From NCBI GenBank assembly GCA_963848825.1, contig CAWKFA010000015.1, positions 1,674,001-1,738,000 on the forward strand: a stretch of DNA of 64,000 nucleotides. Direction: 5' to 3'. The notes under the pieces were generated by a model that ran no database searches, had not been told where the DNA came from, and saw only the letters and a list, made by a program, of their open reading frames with translations. A program made the translations under genes and the position numbers. Positions 1 through 8,143 of the stretch are shown one piece after another. Within the stretch, counting starts at the first letter, position 1. The number at the start of each line of letters is the position of its first letter. This DNA is from CAVVSQ01 sp963848825 (GTDB lineage Bacteria; Planctomycetota; Planctomycetia; Gemmatales; Gemmataceae).

Positions 1-68
1 TAATTTTGCCAAATACACGGATCATGCGGCGACCTCATTTTGTACAAGCTATAGGTGGGGAAACCCTG

Positions 69-962
69 TTACGATGGGCGCTGCTGCAATTGTATTTGAA
101 AGGCGTCAGCGTTCTCAAATATATTTTTGGTCGGATTGTAAACGCGTCGGAGCACTTCTAGCTGCGTGCTCTCCAGTGTGTACTCCGCGTAAGACCACAA
201 GCCGCTCTGCGTGGAGCTGCCCGCGCAAATTACGGGAAACGGAGCGAACGGAGGCCGCTGGAGATAATAAAAACGGTGGCGATGTCCATGTAGCCAGAGC
301 ACGACGCCACCCTGTGCCGCCACCTCCACCAGTTCACGCATATCACGCAGCCCATGCGTGGCGTGCTCGCGCTGGCCGCTGGCCAGACAGATGGGAAAAT
401 GAGTCACGAGCACGCGGGGGCTCGGAGCGAGTTTTTTCAAAAGCTCCGCGAGCCGTTTCCGTTGTTCCGGTCCGGCAGCACCGCCAGCGTCCCACGCCCA
501 GCGGTTGCCGGTAGCGGTATTGACCCCGACGAGCCAGACAGGGCCCACTCGTTGGGCGAAAGGGTAGGTATGCTCGCCAATGCGCTCGCCGGCCAGCCAG
601 GGAGCGAAGGCGCGTTCGAAACCTCTGGAAGCCGCGGCCGGCACCGTGCAATAGTCATGGTTGCCGGGAATGGCCAGCCCGGCGTGCTTGCTGATCTGCA
701 AAAGCTGGGCGGCCTTTTGCGACTCTTCCTCGAAACCCAGGGCAGTGGCATCTCCGGAAAAGATGACATGGTCGATTTGCCGCGCCGCTATTTCCACCGT
801 CAATTGCGTTAGCACCCGGTCGGCGTCGCGAAAACGCAAACCTCGTCCCAGACAACGAAAATTGAACCAGGCGGCCAGGCGTTTGTTGAACCAGTCGGCA
901 CGCCGCCAATTCCGCAGAGGGGCGGTGATGTGAATATCGCTGATGTGAGCGAAGCGAACCAT
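69..962 (-). CDS. Calcineurin-like metallophosphoesterase
   Basis: A metal-dependent phosphohydrolase of the calcineurin-like superfamily, about 297 aa. The family's metal-ligand blocks appear in order: D9-x-H11 at the very N-terminus (FAHISDIH), G70-D71, GNHD at 100-103, H188 (VTHFP) and the final HGHRH at about 225-229. I start at the internal ATG at 962 because the motif then begins at residue 4, as is usual; an ATG at 992 adds 10 unconserved residues. The product has no signal peptide, so it is probably cytoplasmic. The substrate cannot be read from sequence. It is divergent from the ferredoxin gene starting at 1146, with about 180 bp between them that should hold both promoters. The reading frame is intact. 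Confidence 0.85.
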   Translation of the reverse strand: MVRFAHISDIHITAPLRNWRRADWFNKRLAAWFNFRCLGRGLRFRDADRVLTQLTVEIAARQIDHVIFSGDATALGFEEESQKAAQLLQISKHAGLAIPGNHDYCTVPAAASRGFERAFAPWLAGERIGEHTYPFAQRVGPVWLVGVNTATGNRWAWDAGGAAGPEQRKRLAELLKKLAPSPRVLVTHFPICLASGQREHATHGLRDMRELVEVAAQGGVVLWLHGHRHRFYYLQRPPFAPFPVICAGSSTQSGLWSYAEYTLESTQLEVLRRVYNPTKNIFENADAFQIQLQQRPS

Positions 963-1145
963 GCGGCCCTCGAAGGCATGCCAGATGTCCATTTGGCCAG
1001 GGTCACGGCACGTGCGAATGTGCCCGCCAGCAAAGGAATCCCCTGCCTTATTTGGATTGCCGCTCGCCAGCGGCTTTCAACTTTTGTACAATTTCCCCGA
1101 CTTGCCCGACAGGGAACCAAACATTCAGGCACAGGATACGTCGCG

Positions 1146-1511
1146 ATGCCGAAAATAACGCTTGTCAACGAGAAACGTGAAATCGAAGTGCCCGCCGGCT
1201 CCAATTTGCGCGTTGAGCTGCAAAAGGCCGGCGTGGAAGTATACCCGGGGCTGACGAAATACCTCAATTGCTTTGGGAACGGGACCTGTGGGACCTGCAA
1301 GGTCCTGGTAAAGAAGGGGATGGAGAACCTGAGCAAAAAGGGCACGATGGAAAAGCTGACCATGTTTCGCATGCTGTCCGCCATCGGCTTCGAGCAGGAA
1401 ATGCGGCTTTCTTGCCAGTGTGCCGTGAGCGGCGACTGCACAGTTGAAACACGGCCAGGCCTCAATTTGACCGGCGAAAACTTTTGGCAGAAGCCGTATC
1501 CCAATAAGTAA
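1146..1511 (+). CDS. 2Fe-2S ferredoxin
   Basis: A small electron carrier of the plant/adrenodoxin-type 2Fe-2S ferredoxin fold, 121 aa. The cluster ligands are visible as C42-x5-C48-x2-C51 (CFGNGTCGTC), with the fourth Cys at about 90 in a LSCQC context. The fold starts directly with MPKITLVN, so the ATG at 1146 is preferred over upstream in-frame starts that add about 70 unconserved residues. The protein is soluble and probably cytoplasmic. No reductase or oxygenase partner is adjacent, so its redox partner is unknown. A run of eight T follows about 20 nt after the stop, but I see no strong hairpin before it. Confidence 0.88.
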   Translation: MPKITLVNEKREIEVPAGSNLRVELQKAGVEVYPGLTKYLNCFGNGTCGTCKVLVKKGMENLSKKGTMEKLTMFRMLSAIGFEQEMRLSCQCAVSGDCTVETRPGLNLTGENFWQKPYPNK

Positions 1512-1642
1512 CCTGTCCTTCACTTCAGCTTGTTTTTTTTTAATCCTTGTTCTAACGTGACGCCCTTACTGGGCCAGGGACAGCGCTACGGAAGGCGCCG
1601 GTTCCTGATCGCCTCACATCGACCAGAAGCAAGGATGCATGC

Positions 1643-3341
1643 ATGGTCCGAGCCGGACTTTTCTCCACGTCGTTGCTGGGTATTATCATTGTCTTGACGC
1701 CGGGCCGCCTGCCCGCCGAACCATCCTCTGAAAACGACAGCGCGATGCAAACAACGCTCGCCCTGCAAACGACCATGCAAAAGGCGCGGGCCTTCTTTTT
1801 TTCCGGCGACAACAAAAAAGCCGTCGATATTTTGGAAGAACAATTGCCGCGGGTGAATGGCAATGCGGCCTTTCTGGAGTTGCTGCGCAAGGCCTACCGG
1901 GCCCACATCAACGATCTGTGGCGTGCCAACAACGCAACAGGCGCCAAGCGTTATTTGGAACGGTTGTGCATCCTCGAACCAAGCGCCGCCCAGGACACCT
2001 CTCTCCGGGCGCCGGAAAACTCACCGAAAATCCTGGCGCCGGAGCCCAAAGTGGGCCCACTCAGCAGCCTGCCCGCCAGGTTCTTCCCGGACTTTGCCCG
2101 CAGCCATCTGAAGAAAGACAGTCCGGCCATCGCAGCCACGCTGACCAAGCCCTCGATGGTCCGGGCCAAGGTCGAGGACAATATTCCAGACGATCCCTTC
2201 GCGCTGAACAACCGGCGCCAAACTCCGGCGTCGTCGGACAAACTGCAAGAGGCGCTGCAACTTCTCGCGAAGGCCGAGGAAGAATTCGCGCGTCATCGTT
2301 TCACCGAGGCGCGTATTTTGTTCGAGCAAGCTTATCAGGCCGACCAGAATTGCGTGGCCAATAGCCGGGACCGCTGGGCTTATTGCCTGTTGAACCAGGT
2401 GGTCGATCAATTGAATCAGCCCACGCCCGCTGGCCTGCCGCTGGCCAAACTTCACCAGCAGGTTCAAGGCGCACTGGGCATGGCCCCCTCTCTTGACGCG
2501 ACGGGCAAATCCCTGTTGCGTGAAATCGAAGAACGCCAAAAGACGCAGGCGCCGGCCAGAACCTGGCCACGCACGGCGGCGTGGAGCACCTGGGCCGCAA
2601 CAAGGAAGGCTGGCAAGTGGCCGAAACTGGCAGTTTTCGCATCTTTCACAATCAAACGCGCGATCAAATCGAGAAAATCGCCGCCGTTGCGGAAAAAACT
2701 CGCCAGGACATGTATCACAAATGGTTCGGCAACGACGGCGCGACCTGGTCGCCCAAGTGCGAAATTGTCCTTCACAATACCGCGAGCGATTATAGCCGTG
2801 CGACCGGCGTTGCCAGCGCTTCGCCCGGGCATTCACGCATTGAGCGTGATCCGAACGGCCAGCGTATCATCAGCCGGCGGATGGAGCTGCGCTGTGACAA
2901 TCCCGGCATGCTCGATGCCGTCCTGCCGCACGAAACGACGCACGTCGTTCTCGCCGGCATGTTCGATCAGCATCATGTGCCGCGCTGGGCGGACGAGGGG
3001 ATCGCCGTTTTGACCGAGCCCGCGCACAAGGTGGACCAGCATCGCCAGAACCTGGAACGTGGCCAACAGGAAGGCATGCTCTTCGGCGTGCAAGAACTGA
3101 TGCAGCTTCAGGATTATCCGCAACCCCGCCGCATTAGCGCGTTTTATGCCCAGAGCGTCTGTCTCGTGGAATTCATGACCGAACTGCGCGGCCCCAGGTC
3201 TTCACGGCCTTTGTTCGTGATGGCCTGCGTGAAGGTTATGAGAGCGCACTGCGCAAGCAGTATTCCATGGAAATGAGCGAATTGCAGCAGCGCTGGCAGC
3301 AACGCCTTGGCCAGGGCAATCACGTCGCCGCACGCCCATAA
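1643..3341 (+). CDS. Secreted HExxH metallopeptidase-like protein (DUF1570-like), two frameshifts
   Basis: An exported protein of about 566 aa if two single-base frameshifts are repaired. The N-terminus has a signal peptide-like stretch (residues 3-25). The middle is helical and TPR-like (KARAFFFSGDNKKAVDILEEQL and a second block around 2250-2350). The C-terminal part carries HETTH followed by PRWADEGIA, the zinc-binding HExxH plus downstream Glu of the gluzincin/peptidase MA group, as in DUF1570 proteins. The first break lies near 2556 (a missing C in GGCC restores APAQNLATHGG). The second lies near 3192-3195 (a C run). The repaired C-terminus continues VFTAFVRDGLREGYESALR to a TAA at 3339-3341. 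The substrate is unknown. Apart from the two breaks the coding sequence looks intact. Confidence 0.72.
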
Positions 3342-3395
3342 ACAGGTCCCATTTTGTTCGCACAATTTTCCGCGGCATAGGCACGGGATAGTGCA

Positions 3396-4202
3396 TCACA
3401 CGTTACGGGCCGCGAGTGGCCCGAGCAGCGGCACCATTTTTGGCCGCGGCACGACCGTGGCGACAATGGCGCCATGCCGCTGCATGAGCTGGCCAAAGTT
3501 TAGGCGCAAAAAACCATTCAATTCTGGATTGGGCCGCATGACCAGATATTCGCGGGCCAGGCCGGCCATGTGTTTGTCGTACTGACACTGGCTGTGCGTG
3601 TGCAACTGATAGCGGCCATGGTGGCGGCGCAAATCGCCATTGAACTCTGGTCCAATGTGATAGAGTTCGTGAAAAAGCGTGATTAACTTATCGTCGAAAT
3701 CTTGCTCCAAAAAACGGGGCAGGCAAAAAGTCATCAGATACAAGAATTCGTGATCTCCAAGGAAATAACGCTGTACCTGAAAAGTGGTAGCGCGTCGCTG
3801 GCGCTGTAATTGTCCATGCGGAAAACGCAGGGGCGTGACCCGCGCCTGCAAGCCATGACGGCGCTCATTACGCGCCTGGAGCGCGCTGATCAGGATTCGC
3901 GGCACATGGATGTGCTTGAACTCCGGCATGTGGGCACAAATATCTTCGGTCAGGCGCCGGATACGCTCGCAAAAACGAAAAGGCTGATGCAGCTCGCCGG
4001 TGTGTACCCATGGCGGCCCCCGCATATCGAGGGCGCTCCCGTTGCAGCGCCGCGGCCCCTGCATGCTGCGGACGGGCAGCGGATGGTGCGGCTCGTCCCA
4101 GTGTAACTCCAAGGCATGCGAACTTCTTTCCCGTGGACGTGACGATCCCACCGCCGGCCTCCTGGAATCCTTCGGCCCATAATCCATAAAGATGTCATCC
4201 AA
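3396..4202 (-). CDS. Putative HExxH metallopeptidase
   Basis: A 268-aa protein with an intact frame. The key signal is HELYHIGPEFNGDLRRHHG at about residues 184-202, an HExxH zinc-binding helix followed by an Asn/His-rich stretch. This resembles the 'putative metallopeptidase' families found in planctomycetes and some phages. A conserved-looking beta/helix block (DHEFLYLMTFCLPRFLEQ) precedes it, and the N-terminus is basic and rich in Pro. There is no signal peptide or membrane segment, so it is probably cytoplasmic. It converges on the preceding peptidase gene, with the two stops about 55 bp apart. Family assignment is by motif only; the substrate is unknown. Confidence 0.65.
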   Translation of the reverse strand: MDDIFMDYGPKDSRRPAVGSSRPRERSSHALELHWDEPHHPLPVRSMQGPRRCNGSALDMRGPPWVHTGELHQPFRFCERIRRLTEDICAHMPEFKHIHVPRILISALQARNERRHGLQARVTPLRFPHGQLQRQRRATTFQVQRYFLGDHEFLYLMTFCLPRFLEQDFDDKLITLFHELYHIGPEFNGDLRRHHGRYQLHTHSQCQYDKHMAGLAREYLVMRPNPELNGFLRLNFGQLMQRHGAIVATVVPRPKMVPLLGPLAARNV

Positions 4203-4309
4203 TTATAAGCCAGTACTTTCCATAAAATCCACAGTCAAGTCCTGAAGGCCCTAAAATAAGGGGACCAGGCCACTAGATCGCCACTTACTCACCGGGTGGA
4301 GAACGAACC

Positions 4310-5644
4310 ATGTCCAAAAAAACACGCCGCCAGTTTTTGCAACAATCGGCAAGCGCCGCCATCGCCGCTCCGCTCTTCGTGCCCAACCTTTTGTCCCAAC
4401 CCCCCAGCCGGCGCGTTCGCCATGCCTGCTTCGGGGCCGAGGGCATGGGCGCCTCGGACATGGCGAGCCTGACCAGTCATCCAAACCTCCAGCTGGTATG
4501 CGTTGCCGAGGTTGATACCGCCCGGCAGGCGCGAGTTCGCAAGCGCTATCCCGGCGGCGAAGTACGTGTTTATCAAGACTGGCGCATGTTGTTGGACAAG
4601 GAAGCAAAGAACCTCGACTCGGTCAACGTCAGCACCCCCGACCACATGCATGCGGCGCTGGCCATGTCCGCGATGCAGCGAGGTTTGCACGTCTATGTGC
4701 AAAAACCCCTGGCACACGACATTTACGAGGTCCGCCGCTTGACCGAATACGTGCGCGGGCACAAGCTCATCACGCAAATGGGCATCCAGATCCATTCGGA
4801 CCCGGCCTATCGTTTGGCCGTGCGCCTCATCCAGGCTGGGGCCATTGGCCCTGTACGTGAGGTGCACACCTGGAGTGACAAGAAATGGGGTGATTCCCGG
4901 CCGCGGCCGGATCGCCAGGATCCGGTGCCCGCCTCGCTTGACTGGGATGCCTGGGTCGGCGTGGCGCCGATGCAATCTTACCTCGGCGAGAGCTATTACC
5001 ATCCCGGCAACTGGCGCCGCCGCCTCGATTTCGGCACCGGCACCTTTGGCGACATGGGCTGTCATATCTTCGACCCGGTTTTCGAAGCGCTCGCCCTTAC
5101 CGCGCCCGTATCCGTGCGCTCCGAAGGCCCAGCGCCCAGCCAGCACAATTGGGCCAACAATGCCATTATCCATTACGTTTTTCCCGGCACCCGTCACACG
5201 CAAGACCGGACGGTGCGCGTCACCTGGTACGACGGCGACGAGAAGCCGCCGCGCGAAATTCAGGCCCTGGCGGCACCTCAGAAAATGCCAGGCCAGGGCT
5301 CACTTTTCATCGGTGCCAAGGGGGTGATGTTGCTACCGCATATTGCCCGCCCGGTGTTGCTGCCCGTCAAAGATTTCCGCGACTTTGAAATGCCGAAGGT
5401 AGCCGGCGCCAATCATTATCATCAGTTCGTGAACGCGATCCTCGGCAACGGCCAAACCAGCGCCGGCTTCGACTACTCCGGGCCGCTCACCGAATCCGTG
5501 CTGCTAGGCAGCGTGGCGACCCGCTTTCCCAAAAGGACACTTGAGTGGGATGCCACCAAGCTGACCTTCCGCCAGGTGCCCGAGGCCGACCGACTCATTC
5601 GCCGCCCCTATCGCAAGGGCTGGGAAGTAAACGGGCTTTCTTGA
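4310..5644 (+). CDS. Gfo/Idh/MocA-family oxidoreductase, Tat-type leader
   Basis: A predicted NAD(P)-dependent oxidoreductase of 444 aa acting on a sugar-like substrate. The N-terminus, KKTRRQFLQQSASAAIAAP, is a twin-arginine-type leader, so export in folded form is likely. A Rossmann-like segment follows (CFGAEGMGASDMASL, residues about 40-54), with VNVSTPDHMHA at 105-115. QKPLAHD at 131-137 corresponds to the family's catalytic EKP motif, with Gln in place of Glu. The C-terminal region has GTGTFGDMGCHIFDP, typical of planctomycete members. The start at 4310 puts the RR motif at residues 6-7. The frame is intact. Planctomycetes carry many such paralogues, and the substrate cannot be assigned. 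Confidence 0.88.
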   Translation: MSKKTRRQFLQQSASAAIAAPLFVPNLLSQPPSRRVRHACFGAEGMGASDMASLTSHPNLQLVCVAEVDTARQARVRKRYPGGEVRVYQDWRMLLDKEAKNLDSVNVSTPDHMHAALAMSAMQRGLHVYVQKPLAHDIYEVRRLTEYVRGHKLITQMGIQIHSDPAYRLAVRLIQAGAIGPVREVHTWSDKKWGDSRPRPDRQDPVPASLDWDAWVGVAPMQSYLGESYYHPGNWRRRLDFGTGTFGDMGCHIFDPVFEALALTAPVSVRSEGPAPSQHNWANNAIIHYVFPGTRHTQDRTVRVTWYDGDEKPPREIQALAAPQKMPGQGSLFIGAKGVMLLPHIARPVLLPVKDFRDFEMPKVAGANHYHQFVNAILGNGQTSAGFDYSGPLTESVLLGSVATRFPKRTLEWDATKLTFRQVPEADRLIRRPYRKGWEVNGLS

Positions 5645-5899
5645 TAGGTGCTGAGCTCGAGTTGCCATATGCCGGCTCCCCTTTCGATCCAGGCTTTATT
5701 ACCAACGATGGCGATGTGAACCAGCGTCAAATGCACACGTTGCCCCGCTTACCAGCTGTACGCCGGGAGCGCGTACCTGTCTCGGTAATGGTCCGCGGAC
5801 TTTAATTTTCTTGACCTTTCCCCCAAAAAACGCTCAAGGAGTCTTTCGATTGTGCCGATAAGTTAAACGTGTCGGATTCTTCTTGAAAGGGCGAAGGTC

Positions 5900-6136
5900 A
5901 TGAAGACGAACCGCCGCGGTTTTTGTTTTCTCTGCGCGAGCCTGGTGGTGGGCCTGGCCAGCGGATGTCAAACCTGGGTGCCCGAAATCGGCATGACCTT
6001 GCCGTCGCCCAATTACCTCAAGCATCCACCGCAATATATACCGCCGTCGCCGCCTTATCCGTTGCCGCGCGAGTTGGCGGGGCTCGAGGAAGCTGCAGCC
6101 GCTCAGCAAAACGCGCCTGCTGCCTATGGAAATTAA
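5900..6136 (+). CDS. Small Pro-rich lipoprotein
   Basis: A 78-aa predicted lipoprotein. The leader (MKTNRRGFCFLCASLVVGLASGC) ends in the lipobox LASGC, so the mature chain would start at Cys23 and be lipid-anchored. The mature part is short and proline-rich (KHPPQYIPPSPPYPLPREL), with an Ala/Gln-rich tail, and has no recognisable domain. A GAAAGGGCGAAGG stretch just upstream serves as ribosome binding site. The gene stands alone, with about 250 bp of non-coding DNA on each side. The function is unknown. Confidence 0.7.
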   Translation: MKTNRRGFCFLCASLVVGLASGCQTWVPEIGMTLPSPNYLKHPPQYIPPSPPYPLPRELAGLEEAAAAQQNAPAAYGN

Positions 6137-6388
6137 GTGGGCAGCGTCGCCGCGGTTCATCATCTCAAAAAAAGCTCATTTTTATGATTGCCTAATATCG
6201 CTGCTTAGGCGTAAAATGATCCCTCTAGACTCCAACGGTGTCCTCTCAACATTTTGGCGCTTGGAACGCTTGGACTTATTCCCTGGACATGAAACGCATT
6301 CATGGCCTAAACTTGGGAGCAAGGAAGAGGGAACCTTCTTCCCCAAGGAACGTCGCCTTCGCCAAATGCCCAGCATCGAGGTCGCTTT

Positions 6389-7021
6389 ATGAAGGTGAGC
6401 TTGTTGGTCATGACTGCCGGCAAGTCAAAGGGACAGGCCGTCCCCATTAACTTGCCGCAGTTTATCATCGGCAGAGATCCGCAGTGCAATCTCCGTCCCG
6501 CGAGCGCCGTGATTAGCAAACGCCATTGTGCCCTGCTGATCAAGGACAGCAACGTGTTCGTTCGGGACTTCAACAGTACCAATGGTACTTTCGTCAACGA
6601 GGTCCCTGTCACCGGCGAGGTTCCCCTTCGGGACGCCGACATTCTTAAACTCGGGCCGCTTGAATTCAAGGTCGTTATCGAGACCAAGGTGACGGCCACC
6701 AAGCCGACGCCGCTGCCGTCCAAGCCGCTGGCCGCGACGCCGGTGGCCAAGTCCGAGGACGACGAGTCCGTTGCCGCCATGTTGCTTTCCCTGCAGGAGG
6801 AAGGCGCCGCCAATGGAGAAGACCAAACCGCCGACGAGGAAGAAGTGCCCGGCGGCAGCACCATCATGGACATCGCGGCCTTGAAGTCGCCCGCCGCCGA
6901 AACACCGGCGCCTGATGCTCCCAAGTCGGCGCCTGCTCCCAAAAAGCCCGACCCCAAGAACGATCCGGCACACCTGGCCGCCAAGGCTATCCTTGAAAAA
7001 TACTCCCGCCGCTCGCGGTAG
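6389..7021 (+). CDS. FHA-domain protein
   Basis: A 210-aa cytoplasmic protein with an N-terminal forkhead-associated domain (about residues 5-95), which binds phosphothreonine peptides. The conserved FHA residues are visible: G28-R29 (IIGRDPQCN), S43-x-R45-H46 (SKRHCALL) and N66-G67 (STNGTFVN). The C-terminal half is acidic and Pro/Ala/Lys-rich, probably disordered (PAAETPAPDAPKSAPAPKKP). The stop is one base before the mutY start, so the two are likely co-transcribed, although a functional link is not obvious. FHA proteins in planctomycetes probably read out the many Hanks-type kinases, one of which lies at 57.9-60.2 kb in this window. Confidence 0.88.
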   Translation: MKVSLLVMTAGKSKGQAVPINLPQFIIGRDPQCNLRPASAVISKRHCALLIKDSNVFVRDFNSTNGTFVNEVPVTGEVPLRDADILKLGPLEFKVVIETKVTATKPTPLPSKPLAATPVAKSEDDESVAAMLLSLQEEGAANGEDQTADEEEVPGGSTIMDIAALKSPAAETPAPDAPKSAPAPKKPDPKNDPAHLAAKAILEKYSRRSR

Positions 7022-7022
7022 G

Positions 7023-8128
7023 ATGGAAAACGTCGCTCATGATCGAAGTCTCCTCGCACCTCGGCCGCGCGCCTGGCTGCGCCGGCGTTTGTTGAACTGG
7101 TTTAGCCATCACGCCCGCATCCTACCCTGGCGAAGCTCGCGCGATCCCTATGCAATTTGGATCAGCGAAGTGATGCTGCAGCAAACGCAAGTCGCGACCG
7201 TCATTCCCTATTATCAGCGCTTTCTCAAGTCCTTTCCGGACATCGCCAGCCTTGCCGGCGCCGAGCTTCAAGAGGTGCTCCGCCACTGGGAAGGACTGGG
7301 CTACTATCGCCGTGCCCGCGACCTGCATCAGGCGGCGCGAGTCCTCCACACCAGCCATGCCGGCAGCATTCCTAATGATCCCGAAATAGTGCGTACTCTT
7401 CCCGGCCTGGGCCGTTACACTACCAACGCGGTGCTTTCGCAGGCATTCGATACCCGGCTGCCGATTCTGGAAGCCAACAGCACCCGCGTCCTGTGCCGGC
7501 TTTTGGGCGTGCGGCGCGACCCGCGCCAGGGAAGCGTACAACGGCTGCTCTGGGAAGCGGCCGGCCTGTTGCTGCCCGCCAAACATGTCGGTCAGTTCAA
7601 CCAGGCGCTCATGGAGCTTGGCGCCCTACTCTGTACTCCCACGGCGCCCGCATGCTCGGCGTGTCCGCTGGCGCTCCATTGCCGTGCCCGAATTGACGGC
7701 ACGCAGGAAACGATCCCTGATCGCGCCAGGAAGCGCCCCCGACTCAGATTCACGAAGTTGCGCTGGTTCTCCACCGCAACGACAAGGTCCTGATGGCGCA
7801 GAGACCCGACACGGGCCGCTGGGCCGGCCTCTGGGAGTTCCCGCACGCCGCTATACTTCCGGGAGAATCCGCGGCGCGGGCAGCCGCGCGATTTCTCGAC
7901 GAACTGAGTTTAAAGGCAGACCTGGGCAATGAAATCGTGGTGCTGAAGCATACGGTCACGCGCTTCCGCATCACGCTAAGTTGCATGGCTGGAACCTACC
8001 GCGGTGGGCACTTGAAAAACAAGCTACACATCAAGAGCCAGTGGCTGACGCTTGAGAGCAGCGCACGCTTGCCGGTAAGTTCGCCGCAGAGACGCCTGGT
8101 TGAAGTCCTGATCGCGGCATCGAAATGA
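7023..8128 (+). CDS. mutY: A/G-specific adenine glycosylase MutY (one frameshift)
   Basis: A base-excision repair glycosylase that removes adenine mispaired with 8-oxoguanine; about 368 aa when repaired, the usual length. Visible features are catalytic Glu49 in SEVMLQQTQVAT, the helix-hairpin-helix LPGLGRYTTNAV (126-137), and the 4Fe-4S ligands C204-x6-C211-x2-C214-x5-C220. The C-terminal NUDIX-like domain that recognises 8-oxoG follows (VLMAQRPDTGRWAGLWEFP). The usual catalytic Asp of the LDGN motif is Glu150 here (ILEANS). A missing base in the C5 run at 7736-7740 splits the reading frame between the two domains; restoring it gives a continuous protein. The start codon lies two bases after the FHA stop. 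Confidence 0.87.
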
Positions 8129-8143
8129 ATCCTGGCGATTGCT

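Noticed and set aside
5545..5805. Plus-strand open frame after the oxidoreductase
   Set aside because: Half of it is a shadow of the oxidoreductase gene in another frame; the rest lacks coding character.
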